Assembly (NCBI GenBank): GCA_002794735.1
Contig: NBAZ01000001.1
Span: forward strand, 2,976,001 to 3,040,000
Direction of reading: 5' to 3'
Length of the DNA: 64,000 nt
From: Pyrrhoderma lamaoense
Taxonomy: Eukaryota > Basidiomycota > Agaricomycetes > Hymenochaetales > Hymenochaetaceae
Position 1 is the first letter of the stretch. The number at the start of each line of letters is the position of its first letter. The translations under genes and the position numbers were made by a program. Positions 36,282-48,400 of the stretch are shown here, piece after piece. Below the pieces are notes generated by a model, which worked only from the letters and a program-made list of their open reading frames with translations, was not told where the DNA came from and searched no databases.

Positions 36282-37814
36282 GGAAGGTAGGACGTCATAA
36301 AAGCTCGTCCCAGCACAGACAGCTTCCTGCATAAGTTCAGGCGTAAGCCCAGCAGCTCTGCTCCAAACTCATCTGTTCAAAAATAACAACAATAATAGAC
36401 AGACACAACCACACAATCCAGTCAAATCTCAAGATCAATAAACTTCCCCAAGACGAGATCAGAATCAAATTCACCTTGCATACTCTCAATCAAATCCTCC
36501 AACCGACTAAAACAATAAACGCATTTCCAGCCCGCGTCCGCAAGCACATACTCACTCTGCAACTCTCTCGAATACTCCGTCCTCCGCCTAGTAATCCTCG
36601 CCTCGTTCTCTCCCACTTTAACAAGCTTAGTGCCCGTATCCCAAACATGTACCTGCGCCCGCCAACTATCCACTTGCTGTTGTAGTCGCTGTTGTTGCTG
36701 TTGTATCCGTGATTGATGTTGTTCCCCAACAATCGGGAACTCAAACGAATACAAAAACGTCTTCATCTGTAAATGTAACGGACTGGGGAACGCACAGCCG
36801 CGAAGGAGGCGGATCGTATGCGCCGACGGAACCTCATCGACATCAGAGAACAAAACGATAGGTGACCGACGGGTGTTAGAGGACCTTGAGCGGAGGAGGG
36901 AGTTCATCTCTGACCGGAGACGATTTGCCCAGGATTCTGGGGAGGGAGAGCGGATGGAGTCGATCCGGATGGAGGGCACGGCGCGGTAGACGATCTTTTG
37001 GGTGAACGGGGCGAACCGGTCTTTCCATCGGTTCTCGTTGAAGTGATAGCCTTTTGGTGTGCCGTTTATAGTCCCTAGGTGAGGGGTTGTCCCGCCAAAA
37101 ATAGAGGACAATATAAATTTGAAAATAAAAAAAGAATATGAAGGAGGCAGTGTGTTCAAGTTGGTTACGAACAAGAGATGAGTGAGATTATTAAGGGAGG
37201 AAAGGGTGATAACGGGATGAGATTGCTTACTGTTACTCTCGATGATGAACACCTTGTCGACGACTTCATGTAACTCGTTGAGACGAATCTCAAGGAGCTC
37301 CAGCTCAGCTTCTGTGGGAGAATCAAGAATGAGAGCGTCCCACATCTCACGCTCGTCAGCCTCCGAGTCCACTCGGGCGCTCCAACCATGTAACTCGCAT
37401 ATCTCAGGACCCGTCCAGGCGCCGTCCGCATAGAGATGGGGCACAACGAAACTTGGACCAGTAGTCGGAGTGGCGGCTCCAATGCTTCTTCCAGAGTTTG
37501 TTGAAAAGTAGGATAGAGGACCGGAGGTGGCTACTATTACTGTATTCTGTATTTCGAACCTGTTGTAGAAACGAGGAGATGATTTGGAATAGTTAGTTTA
37601 ATGACAAACAGGCATGATTTCAAAATGAACTCGTCAAGCTCCTTTCGGGGATATGTGGTAATGGTGGTGGTGGTGGTGGAGGGTCGAGTAGGTAAGAGTA
37701 TTGTGGCGCGCGGACTCACCAGTAAAGAACCATGGGGACAAAGAAAGCGAGTATAAATAGCCCTATGAGGAAGAACCAGAGCCTCCGTCTTCCTGAGAGC
37801 ACAGGGTAAGACAT
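36282..37814 (-). CDS. GT17 N-acetylglucosaminyltransferase-like protein
   Basis: Type II membrane protein of glycosyltransferase family 17, the family of beta-1,4-mannosyl-glycoprotein 4-beta-GlcNAc-transferase. Exons read on the minus strand are 37814-37720, 37559-37231, 37074-36475 and 36372-36282. The N-terminus is a cytosolic tail plus TM anchor (RRRLWFFLIGLFILAFFVPM). The catalytic region has LILDSPTEAELELLEIRLNE, VVDKVFIIESNRT, the DxD motif in PIVLFSDVDEVPSAHTI, MKTFLYSFEF and DAGWKCVYCFSRLEDLI. The exon at 36372 continues DEFG and then RAAGLTPELMQEAVCAGTSF if one G is missing near 36363. The apparent stop at 36422 falls inside the intron 36373-36474. The true 3' end lies beyond 36282 and is not identified. 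A Gln-rich insertion sits mid-domain (IQQQQQRLQQQ). The product is probably Golgi-located. Confidence 0.83.
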
Positions 37815-40242
37815 GACTCGGAAGTAGGAGGGGAGGATAGGCTTGAGGAAGTTGTGCTTTAGAACGTTGTCGAGGGATGAGCAATACCAATAGAGGAGAA
37901 AAGGTGAAGGTGAGTGACAGCGCGATGCAGAGAAGGTATATGAATAGAAAGAGAAGAGAGAGGGGACCGGAAGGAACGCAAAGCTGCGGGGAGAGGAAAG
38001 AGCAGAGGACAGGACGAGCAAAGCACGAGGGGGCCCGTGTCTGTGTGAGCTAGTTATAGTAAACAAAGTTGGGCAGAGTGAGAGAGAGACGAGAGACGAG
38101 TGGACAGCCGAGTAGGTGAGATAATAATAGAGCTGAGGTAGGCAGAGAGACGTGGAGCAGCTCGTATATTATTATAATTATATGTCTTCGCTAAGAACTC
38201 TCTGTCAAAAAAAACATATCAGTCGAGAAAATTCGTGCCTCGGCCAACGTTCTCTCTCTCTTCCCATTCCTTTCATTTCTGACATGTTCTCTAAGCCTCT
38301 TTTATTTACGAGGAAGGTTGATTGACAGATAACGACGCCGAAGGGGGGGAGCTAACGCGCTTTTGTCTTTTCCCGGGCCATCGGTGTGCATTTGGCCCTT
38401 GTGAGACTGGGGGGGGGGTTGATGACATTTACTCAACAACACATAACCGATCCGTCGTCCCGCGCGTCACACAGATCACTAGTACTTTTGCCTCGGTAAC
38501 CACGATCATAATCTTCCGCAGTCGTTTTTTTTATTTACTTTCGAATATTTCTCCGCATATAATGAGAGTGGGTCACTAAAAATTTGGAGCTTTCTCAGCT
38601 GCAAGCCATGTATCAGTCTAGTGTAGTCGTAACATACAACTATGATATACTATAGTGACTATCATTATTATAGTCCCAGGAAGAAGACCCGGAACCTAAT
38701 CTTATTCCTCTCTCTTCCTGTCATGTTTCCGACCTTTTTTCCTGAATTTTCTCCTTAGTGCAAAGTGATAACACGTTGATGACCCCGTTACTCGTTCCAA
38801 AAACCAGCTCTTTTTTCTTTCTTAGCACCTCCGACAAACTAGCGGGTATCCCCTCCCTCACTCCCCAATGGAGAACTATATGATGTATCAGGGGAGGGGA
38901 ATTTTACATGTACTAACTAACTAGCGCGATAGCGTTCTGCGTAGTACCACTCAAATCACTTGGGGACCAAATTCTAATTTACTTGCACCTATAATCATAA
39001 TAATACAAAACAAAAAGCGTCCCCAAACACATTTATATACTAAGACCCCTGGTCTGAGTAGGTGAGGTGAAAAAAAATTAGCTTCCTTGAATATAAAAGC
39101 CTCCATAAAAAAGCTTCCGAGATAAGTCATCTTGAATATCAGTTACGTAAATACTATTATCACTAGTATGAGTATCTACCCACACTAAATACCATACAAC
39201 ATACAACTATCTCAGTAACCGACACCCTATTCGTGACCCCCAACCAAAAATTTCCAAACCGTTGAGCATCATCATTATTTAATATTATAAATTATAACTA
39301 TTATACCCAAATCAGGTGGGGGCGTCCTCGGATCAATTTCCACAAATGAAGCAATCTCTATAAATAACCGTTTTTTTTAGTCATCACTAGTAGATACAAG
39401 TGAAATCATAATCATAATCATAACGATTATATCATGAATCCCCTCTCCTCAGCTCCTCGACTCCCATATGCTAGCAGCTATGGAACTATGCAAAGGGGTG
39501 TACTTGTGGCTTTTGTATCTCATGCTCCCGAGCCTGGTTTTTATGAGTATGTGTATGTACTCAAATTTACAAGACCGATCGACCTCTCTTTCTTTATCTT
39601 TTTGTATGACCACCCACTTGAAATCAAAAAAAAAGAAACTCAGGGAAAAACGCGTCTTTCGCACACATGTTCACTTTTCCTTTCCTTCCCTTCTCCCCTT
39701 CTCGATGACAGACGGCAAACGGACTTTACTCATCAAAAAAAATAGAAGAAGGGGAGAAACATATGTACCATACATACAACACAAGAAAAAAAAAAGGTAA
39801 AGAGTAAAAGAGTAAAAGAGTAAAAGAGTAAAAGACTTAAGACTTAAGATAGAACTATTGGATTTCTCAACAAGAACAAGACTAGTTAGTAGCATATGTA
39901 AGACAAGAAAAAGACGAATAAGAGAGAAAGATTAGAAAGAAAGGAAAGAAAGAGTGGGAGGAGAGAGAGAGAAAGGGTGAGAGAAAAGGATGTGAGTGAG
40001 TGAGTGGGTGAGTAAGGAAAGTAAGGAATAAGTAGTCAAGAGAAAGAGAAAAACCATAGAACGAACGTTCCCGTTCTCCCCCTTTTTTAATCCTTTTTGT
40101 TTTCAATAGCATCTAGTAAACCTTAGTAGCACTATCGATGATATACCCACCCCTTTTCCTCATCGTTTCCCATTTTGTTGCTATTCAAACCCAGATTAAC
40201 AAACAAACAAACAAAAAAACGGAATGAGATAGCATGTCAGAC
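37815..40242. other. Long AT-rich, low-complexity gap
   Basis: About 2.4 kb with no supported gene. It holds the GT17 promoter (about 37815-38300), A/T-rich stretches, a short tandem repeat near 39800 and the 3' flank of the RRM gene. ORFs at 39434-39800 and 39882-40112 are low-complexity or coincidental. Confidence 0.45.
39797..39850. repeat. Tandem repeat, agagtaaa unit
   Basis: Copies of agagtaaa in a row (about four), followed by two copies of gacttaa. Directly readable. Confidence 0.75.
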
Positions 40243-43173
40243 TTACCAAGAACGATAACAACTGTGAGTAATCTTGGGGTTAGCTGCCGCCCCATTAGCC
40301 GACGGCGGCGGAATTCCCGATGGAGGAGGTTGTTGTCCTGTAGAAGAGTGGGGATGAGGAGGAGGAGGCATACTGTACCCATTCGGCATACCAGGAAGCA
40401 TCCCTGGCATACCTGATAACCCTCCCGTCGGAGGTGTTGCCTGATTGGCTCCCCCTGCCGCCGCCGCTGCTGCTGCCGCACCTTGCTGCAACATTGCATA
40501 CAAGTTCGGTGGTATGCTCGACGATGATCCAGGAGGGACTTGACTCTGTTGGGGTACAGACGGTGGAGGACCTCCGAATGAAGGTGGGGGTGCACCAGAG
40601 TACATTGGGGAGGTGGCATCCCCTGAAGCGGGTAAAATGGTGGAACACCGGCTTGCATGGGCGGAGGAGCGGACGTTGCTGGTGTCGGAACAGCGGGCGG
40701 AGGCGCGTTTGCCGTAGGGTTTTTTAGTGCCTCTAAGAGTGCTTGGACCTGTCGGGCTTGGTCCAAACGTTCACCAACATTCTGTCAATTAAAGAAAGTA
40801 ATAAAAAGGTTAGATGAAAAGTAGCAGATCGGAAGTCATATAGGCTTACTCCTGTAGCCGGAGGAGGAACGTTTGGTTGTCCGTAATTCACAGGTGGTGG
40901 AACAGAACCACCAGGAAGATGGGCAGAGGATGGGGGAGTGTTGAAGTCATTGTTCCTATTATCATATCGATCTCCTCCATATCCACCACGTCCACGTGCT
41001 CCACGCCCTCTTCCTCGTACACCGCGACCGCGATTCCCGTCGTCATAGTCGTCACGATAACCTCTTCGGTCATTTCGATCCCAATCATCATTACTACCCC
41101 GACGCTCGAGCCATTCGTCACGATGTGTCCCACCCCTTCACCACCCCTGCCTCGACCACCACCAGCACGATTCCCGCGACGACCACGCGAGTCATCAAAA
41201 TCTCTGAGATTAGGATTATAAGATGTCGGGCGTTCATCAGGACGTCTATTGGAGTGTTATTAATATTTAATAATAAATTGGACTAGATCCCTTGATAGCG
41301 ACAAACCTTGAGGGCATTGGACCTGGAGGGAGAGGAACATCAGGAATATCGGATGAAAACTCGATTTCCATCGAGCCATCTTGTAGAGGTTGTCCCTGCA
41401 ACCTATTGTATGCATCCTCGCAGCTCTGTAAACATCAATGAGTAACGTATGATATAAGAGGTTGCTTGTCAAAACTAACCCTTGTGTCAAAGTATTCTAC
41501 ATAACGTTGTCTAGGACCTGAAATCAGTATAAACTACGATCTAAGAGGCGTGCGACCCTTACGTATGAACATTTTCTGCACTCTTGACATTCTTTACATC
41601 CCCAAAAGCAGTAAACCTCCGTCGTACTTCATTTTCGTCAATCATACTACCTGAAGCAGAGTTCACAAAGGTCACCAATAATGTGCCCTGAAATTTTACC
41701 CAAGTTCAATATTGATCAACTTCTTCTCAAGTCACTAAACTTACTTGGTTGCGGTCTTTCGGGTCTTTATTACTTTGATCGTCAGGACGGGGTAGTGAAT
41801 AGTGGACATCAATCTGTGGAAGTAAAACTGTATGAGATCGCCGTCAGGCTAAGAAACCACTAGAACACACAGGTCGTCCCGAGATTTCGGTATCTTGTAA
41901 GCGTTCACGGGCTCTTTCCGCTGCTCTGAGATCGAACTAAATCAAGAGAGAGAGATTGGTCCTTATTATATTCACTTTTCGTTATCTTAATTGCACCTGA
42001 CTCACGTAAGTTACAAAAACCATACCACGATTCGCTATTAGATCGAAAAAGGTTTTAATCTCGCCATGTTCCTCAAATTGCCTTCGAACGTCAGCACTAT
42101 TCGTCTCATACTGAAAACAGGATTTAAAAGTCAGACAACCGATGCATAACTCAGTAGGAAGAATAGCCTGCTGGAAGGTCTAACAAGCATTGACTCTTCT
42201 GGATAAAACTTGCCTTTATATTGCGAATAAAGAGTGTACGGCAGGGTCTTTCACGCATAATACGTTCCTCAATTAAGTTATTGTGACCTTTTTCTTCCCT
42301 ATCTCGGCGGGGAGGTGCACCTCCGCGCTTACCACCACGACCCCTCGAAGAATCTAATAAATAAGTTACGTGAGCTTAGAAGTTCAATGGGCATTGTACC
42401 GCACGAAGCAAATCAGAAACAGTCATAAGGATCCACCGAAGCAACTTAATAACCCAATGAGAGTAGATTTCTCTGAAGCGGGCGCGTCCCAAAACGGGAA
42501 AAGGTATACAGAAGGCTGAACACCATAGGGATTTCACTTTCATGAGTAAACGTCTACAAAGACTTCCGACACTTTCCAATGGAACTCTTTGAACTGAAAC
42601 CCAGAAAAATTTAGGCTTAGGCAGCAATTTTCGCGTTCACCTGAACTGACTCGCATTCAAAGCTGGCCAAAATAGTAATCCGAAAAGACGGCGTGTGCTC
42701 AAAGAAAATTCAATAAACTGTCTCTCTCCGAGACCTTTCTGTTTTTTAGGATCCAAAAAAGACGATTCTGATCTTAAGCATCGATTCAATTCAAGCGCAC
42801 CTTCATAACCACCGTAGCCTTGGTCATTATATCCGCCAGCATCATAAGATGTATATCCTCCACTATCAGCCCCATAATTTCCGCCGTAACTAGAATTGTT
42901 CTGACCATAGTAAGAGTCTTCCTGACTATTGTTCCACTGACTATATGAACTTGGGGTAGAGCTATAATCTGCATTTTGCCCATAAACGTCCCCTGAACTA
43001 TAACTCCTCCCTGAACTGAAATCTCCCCTTCCACGACCCCTCCCTCGTGTATTTCCAGAACCTTTATCATAGGAAAAACGGTTGTGGGTTCGATCAGGTC
43101 CCGGACCGGAGGGTGAATTTCCTCTACGTCCTCCGCCATCATACATGCCACCATAAGGATGATGACGACTCAT
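40243..43173 (-). CDS. Two-RRM RNA-binding protein (Mei2-like arrangement)
   Basis: RNA-binding protein with two RRMs. The minus-strand ATG at 43173 starts MSRHHPYGGMYDGGGRRGN, followed by an RG/GY-rich region (RGRGRGDF, YGGNYGADSGGYTSYDAGGY). RRM1 has RNP2 RTLFIRNIK and RNP1 RGMVFVTYFD, then SGRPIDVHYSLPRPDD. RRM2 has GTLLVTFVNSASGSMIDENE and YVEYFDTRSCEDAYNRLQG. After this come an RGG-rich region and a Pro/Ala-rich tail with an Ala run (QQGAAAAAAAAGG). The paired RRMs resemble Mei2-family RRM1/RRM2; a third Mei2 RRM is not visible. Exon 1 ends at 42801, followed by a long 447-nt intron. The intron 42213-42111 uses a GC donor. Bases are missing near 40608 and 41123. The C-terminus probably continues through a donor at about 40243; the final exon was not found. 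Confidence 0.78.
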
Positions 43174-43610
43174 TTTTCTTCAATTCTCGCTGCAGACCTG
43201 TAGAGTACCTAATGAGTTGTTTAAGGTATAGAGCTCAGGGACTTCAAGAGGATGACGACGTGTCCTAAGATTCAAGCGCTCGAGCAGATGTTCAAACAAA
43301 ACTGAATTTCAGAACTCCTTTTTTTTCTGACGCTCAGAAGCTCACGACGTTGGCGGTAAACGTCAGGAGATGAAGACTGACTTTCAGTACGAACTCAAAG
43401 CAACGATGACGTTGAGAGCAAGATTGCGTGTGATTGAGGGATGAGGGTGGTGATGGCCAGACACGCTCTGGAAAAAAATGTCGGTGCCCTAGAGCCAACG
43501 CAGACAGATAAATTAGGAAATTCGATCTCACGCCGGCTTACCTTGGCTAGTCTACTCACTTGCTGTGCGCAAGCACTCCACGGCAGGCTTTCCTAATTCT
43601 AACTTCCACC
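43174..43610. promoter_or_regulatory. Divergent promoter between RRM protein and Rab5
   Basis: A stretch of 437 bp between two start codons on opposite strands. It must contain both promoters. No individual element could be assigned. Confidence 0.45.
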
Positions 43611-44678
43611 ATGTCTAAACAATATCAATTCAAGCTCGTACTACTTGGTGTGTGATCATACATTCGTTTTGCCACGAATGTTGTGCTGAAGAATGAACTA
43701 ATGCAATTCTAGGCGAGTCTGCCGTAGGAAAGTCTAGGTGCGTCATTACACTGCATGAGATAGCACACCCCGAAAGCTCACACTCTTTCTGATCAGCTTG
43801 GTACTACGCTTCGTAAAGGACCAATTTGATGATTATAGGGAGAGCACAATTGGTGGTACGCTTGTTATATGTTACAGTCTAAGTTCTCGTTTAGATCATT
43901 TATCTGTTCATAGCGGCGTTCTTAACTCAGACGGTCCCGCTTGAGGATGGTTCAACTGTTAAATTCGAAATCTGGTATGCATATCTCTTAGAGCTGCACT
44001 AATGCACTGTCTCACTACGCTGAAGGGATACTGCCGGCCAAGAACGCTATAAGGTAAATATCATTCGACTTTTCCCATTAAAATACAAAGTGACTGACTC
44101 AATCTTAGTCTCTGGTATGTAGCACAGATTTCATGTGTGAAAGAAAGATCCTTTTTTCTTAATGCATACATAGGCGCCCATGTACTATCGCAATGCAAAC
44201 TGTGCGGTAGTCGTGTATGACATCACTCAACGTGCATCTCTCGAGAAAGCGCGTACATGGATTCGTGAACTTCAACGCCAGGCAGATCCCTCTATAGTGA
44301 TCACTCTCTGTGGCAACAAACTTGACCTTGACGAACGTCGACAAGTAACTCAGGAAGAAGCACAGAAATATGCAGAGGAAGAAGGCTTAATGTGGGGTGA
44401 AACTAGCGCTAAGACTGGACAAGGTGTTTCCGATATCTTTGTCGCCCTTGGTACGTTAAACTGCCCACCCACTCTGATAGCTTCTGCACCCGTGTGCCTT
44501 TTCGGACTTCAATCTTACTACTTCTTTTCTGCTTACAGCTAAGAAACTCCCACAAACAGCCGCCCCGCCTCCAGCGCGTGGTGCATCAGGTCCGCGAGGT
44601 GGAACGGCATCTAGGGCAGCAGTAGACCTCACTGCCAATAATAATAATGCTGGAGGGCAGGATGCTTGCAACTGTTAG
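43611..44678 (+). CDS. RAB5: Rab5-family GTPase (Vps21/Ypt51 type)
   Basis: Small GTPase of early endosomes that controls fusion and vacuolar sorting. Eight exons (43611-43647, 43713-43737, 43797-43855, 43914-43974, 44026-44053, 44109-44114, 44174-44450 and 44539-44678) give 210 aa with no lesion. Motifs are the P-loop GESAVGKS, switch I YRESTIGAAF, switch II [20 protein letters not shown], NKLD and ETSAK. The C-terminus ends CNC, a Rab double-geranylgeranylation site. The sixth exon is only 6 nt and supplies S-L in YKSLAPMYY. The hypervariable tail is Pro/Arg-rich with an Asn run. The Rab5 assignment rests on the switch regions and on AFLTQTV. Confidence 0.93.
44109..44114 (+). other. Six-nucleotide microexon
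   Basis: The bases TCTCTG lie between acceptor cttag and donor gtatgt. They add exactly Ser-Leu, completing the invariant Rab switch II sequence [10 protein letters not shown]. Skipping keeps the frame but deletes both residues. Confidence 0.8.
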
Positions 44679-45456
44679 AGACTGCATACGAATCTGTGTA
44701 TTCCGCAACGAGATTCTTCCAACGCACCATCATTATTATCTCTTCCTTTTTGCATTACTACTACATGGCGGTCTTCTCTTCCGCTCTCCTTATCACCTTC
44801 CCGTTCACGAATTCATCCAGCTCCTGGTTCCAATGCCATAGCTCTACCTGATCACCTTAGTTTTCCTGTTTTCCTCCATGTCTTTGATCCTTGCAGTAAC
44901 AACTTCTTTTCTCCCTTTTTTCCCTTGGCACACTAGTTCGTCTTATTATTCCTTTTCTCCATTGTAATCTAACTACCGATCATATCCTGCCCAATCAAGT
45001 ATCCTTTTCCACTTTTCCCTCAGTTTTAGGATAGACACTATAGGCAGATCGTTTCTCCCTCCTTGCTTTTGATAGATGTGAACACTCATTTATAAACAAG
45101 GTTTGTTGCACTTTATGAAATTGAAAAGGATTTTTGCAAGTACACCCAAGAGATAAGGAAATACATATTACTACTCTTTTATTCTTTATAGTTACAAACT
45201 TTGACAAGAAAGAGGGTTGGTTCTGCGGACTGATATAGACACACATACATGCATCAACAAACAAACAGTGGGTGGCTAAAACGAAGAACAAAGGACGAAC
45301 CCTTTAATAAACGTCGTACTAGCTAGCTGATGATAGACTATGACTGAAACATCAAAACGAGATGAAGGGGATTGCATAACATGCATAATGAAGACAAAAA
45401 AACGACACGAAAAAATAGAAGCTCAAAAAGATGAAGAAGAGGGTGGGCTGATTTCA
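44679..45456. other. Convergent intergenic region
   Basis: Lies between the 3' end of Rab5 (+) and the 3' end of the Ras GEF (-). T-rich, with no gene seen. Confidence 0.45.
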
Positions 45457-48400
45457 TTAGAACCCAGCAGCCTCTAACCCTTTCCTAATATCCGCATGCT
45501 CAACTTCACTCGCCTGCAACTCTTTACTTCTCTCCCAAAAAGCCTCGGGGTCCTTATACTGCGGCATACTCCCCATCAATGCAATCTGCTCGTAAACCAA
45601 TGCATATACAGGCCAGTTTTCTTGAACAGTAAGCAGCGACTTGTTGATGGTGTTGTTATTTTTGTCTTCGGTGGTGCCAATGGTAGAAGCGTTGGTTTTG
45701 GTGTTGGCCATACCTTTATTTTTGCGATCAATTATACTATGGGTATGACTCTTGCCGTTGTTAGTACCGTTATGCCAGTTAGAATTGTTCTTCGAGTTGT
45801 AGCTGTTGCTTTTATTACCCTGATGGCCGTTTTTACCTTCCAAGTCATGAGGATTAGACGTTTTCTTCTTTCCATTCTTTCCAGGCCCTGAACTCCTTTG
45901 ATGATAATTATCATCGTTATTACTATACTTATCAGTACAAGTATAGTCAATAGCCAAGGACGAAGACGTTGAAGAACGACAATGAGTTCCGTGCGGGTTT
46001 TGAAAACGTATAATCGCATGGATCGCATCCGCGAGTTTCTGGCGTTTGGTAAAATTGATGAGTGGGGGTCCTTGTTCTATGGAATAGTTTTTCTCCTGTA
46101 CCCCAGCATTAACACTATTATCCAGTTTTCTTTCTAATGAGACACTTCTGGTGCGATCACAATCCTTCAAGCTACTCGCAGCTGAGCATAGAGTAGATAC
46201 AGCAGTGTGTGTTGACGTCTCATGAGCCTGAACAACCCCTGTGCAGAAAAAAATGATCATCTCATTTTTGTCCTTTATTGGTAAACCTAAAACAGACTGA
46301 AAGTATGTTTCCAACATCCGATTGCGTTGGTCTGTTCTCATAGGTGTATCACTTTTCAAGAGTTTGTTATCTAGAGGTGCTTGCATATGCTTGAACATTG
46401 CCCGGCTACACTTGGTTCGTATAACTCTGTCGAGAGCAAGTATATCCAAGCAGCTCTTCTCAATCTAGTTATAATGAAACAAAAAGAATTATTAAGTGGT
46501 GTTAGTTCCCATACAGTTCTCAGAGAGGCTTGGTATTTTCCATATACAAAATCCATACATACCTGCCATGGCTCTTTCTCAGCAACTTTGACCTCGATCA
46601 GGAAAGTGATAATTTCCTTTCCCTTGTCGTTAGTCTTGACATAACTTCTCAGGACAACCGTTGTCGTCTTTGCCAGGTCAGAATCGAGCAATGTCACCCG
46701 TCGAAACAGAGGCGCAGATAGCGAACAACCCGTCTCTTGTGCAGACGTAGTAGTTGAAGTCAGTACTGCTTCAGTAAAGGATCTCTGAAACGCCAGAGTT
46801 ATCGGTACTTGTGTCGTTGAATGGGACAGTGCCGACAAACAGCTAGTTCTTGGTACTACGCACGAAGATGAATCACTAGTTGATTGTGTTGTTCTTACAT
46901 TGAAATTAGAAGGAGTAGGGTTCGTGGCGGAAGAAGAAGAGTTATCAAAAGTAGGTATTGAGCCCGCAGACATAGAGCGCTGAGGCAACCACAAGAACGG
47001 TCTGGGAAAACGCTTGGGGTATCTTGAATCCATATACAAATCTGATCCTAAAGACAGCTTCCTTGGTTCATCCTGGAAATTGTATTGTCTATCAGGCAGT
47101 ACCAATGCAGATGTCTCCGCCGATGATGACGCCGAGATGGTTAAAGGATAAGAAACTTCATCTTTCATCTGGTCTTGTATATGCACTAGGTCAGTCAACA
47201 AGATTCCGATATAAGGAACACATGGGACGTTGTCAATAGCTTGCAATGTAGCCCTATATGCGGCAAAGTTTCCTATTGGCTCAGTCAAGCGCACAAGTGT
47301 ATCGTATTGATGCTTCCGGTTAACATGTCCCCATGTCAAGTGTAAATGAGAGATCACCGAACTGGAGAGCGCGGCTATAATTGCTGACATGGACGAGAAG
47401 TTGTTTAGCGCACGGCTTTTCTGTGATAAGAGATGAAGGGTCAGTGATCATATGATACTTTATTACCACCAGCATCTCTGGTTTGTATAAGAAGAAAGGA
47501 TGTCACTAACCTCAGCAACCTTAATCCAAAAATCCACAAATTCCGCTCTTTTCGCAAGTCCATCATTTGCCAACGTACTAACCTTCACCCACGTTGCCAA
47601 CCGATCGTGTGTCTCACAAAACGCAGTCAAGTTCTTGACTGCCCATCCCTTCTGCGACTTTGTCCACCTCAGACATTCTCGAGGTCTGATCTTCATATAA
47701 AGTCTGTGCTCATATAACATCAACTGCGCTGCAAGGTCTGTTGGGTCGATATGTATGAGCTCATTTTTGTGTGGTTTACCCCAAGACGATGTTTGCGACG
47801 TTTTGAGGATGAAGTTGTTGGAAGGGAGGACATAGGAGTCTGTAAATTCCCGGAGGCCTGTAATAGAAGATATCAAATCGATTAATCATAGGAGATCCTA
47901 GTAACTCAGGTGATGAATCAATATCATACCATTTTATCTAATGTCTGCAACAGATGCTTCGCAGAGAGCGCAACCGACGGAGGCTCGATAACCGTATTCA
48001 GAAACTCTCTCAGCTGAGATTCTATATCACGGTCATCCAGCATTAATCCGTGCTTCTCAATCCAAAGTGCCAGAATCGCAAGAACCCTATTGTTGTTGTT
48101 TTTGCATTAAGAATACAACATATTATCTCAGTTCCATTTTTTTATAATCATGCATCATAATAAACACAGTAGGGGTAAAGAGGAAGAAGAGTAAAGAAGC
48201 ACGCCACTTACCGCTTCTGCACAGGTCTGAGCTTCTTTTCCCTCCACTCAATAGACTCTTTCGGTGTGAGACTCGGGGGTTGTTCAATCTCGAAACGGGC
48301 TATTAGTAGCTCAAGTAACCGACTTGCGTTTGTGAACGTGCAGAACGTCGTCAGGAACGTATCGCGAAAAGATTTCTCGTCTGATAACTCTATTGATAAA

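Noticed and set aside
45496..45891. Plus-strand ORF opposite the Ras GEF 3' exon
   Set aside because: It is antisense to the Asn/Lys-rich C-terminal exon. The minus strand ends with a typical RasGEF C-terminus.
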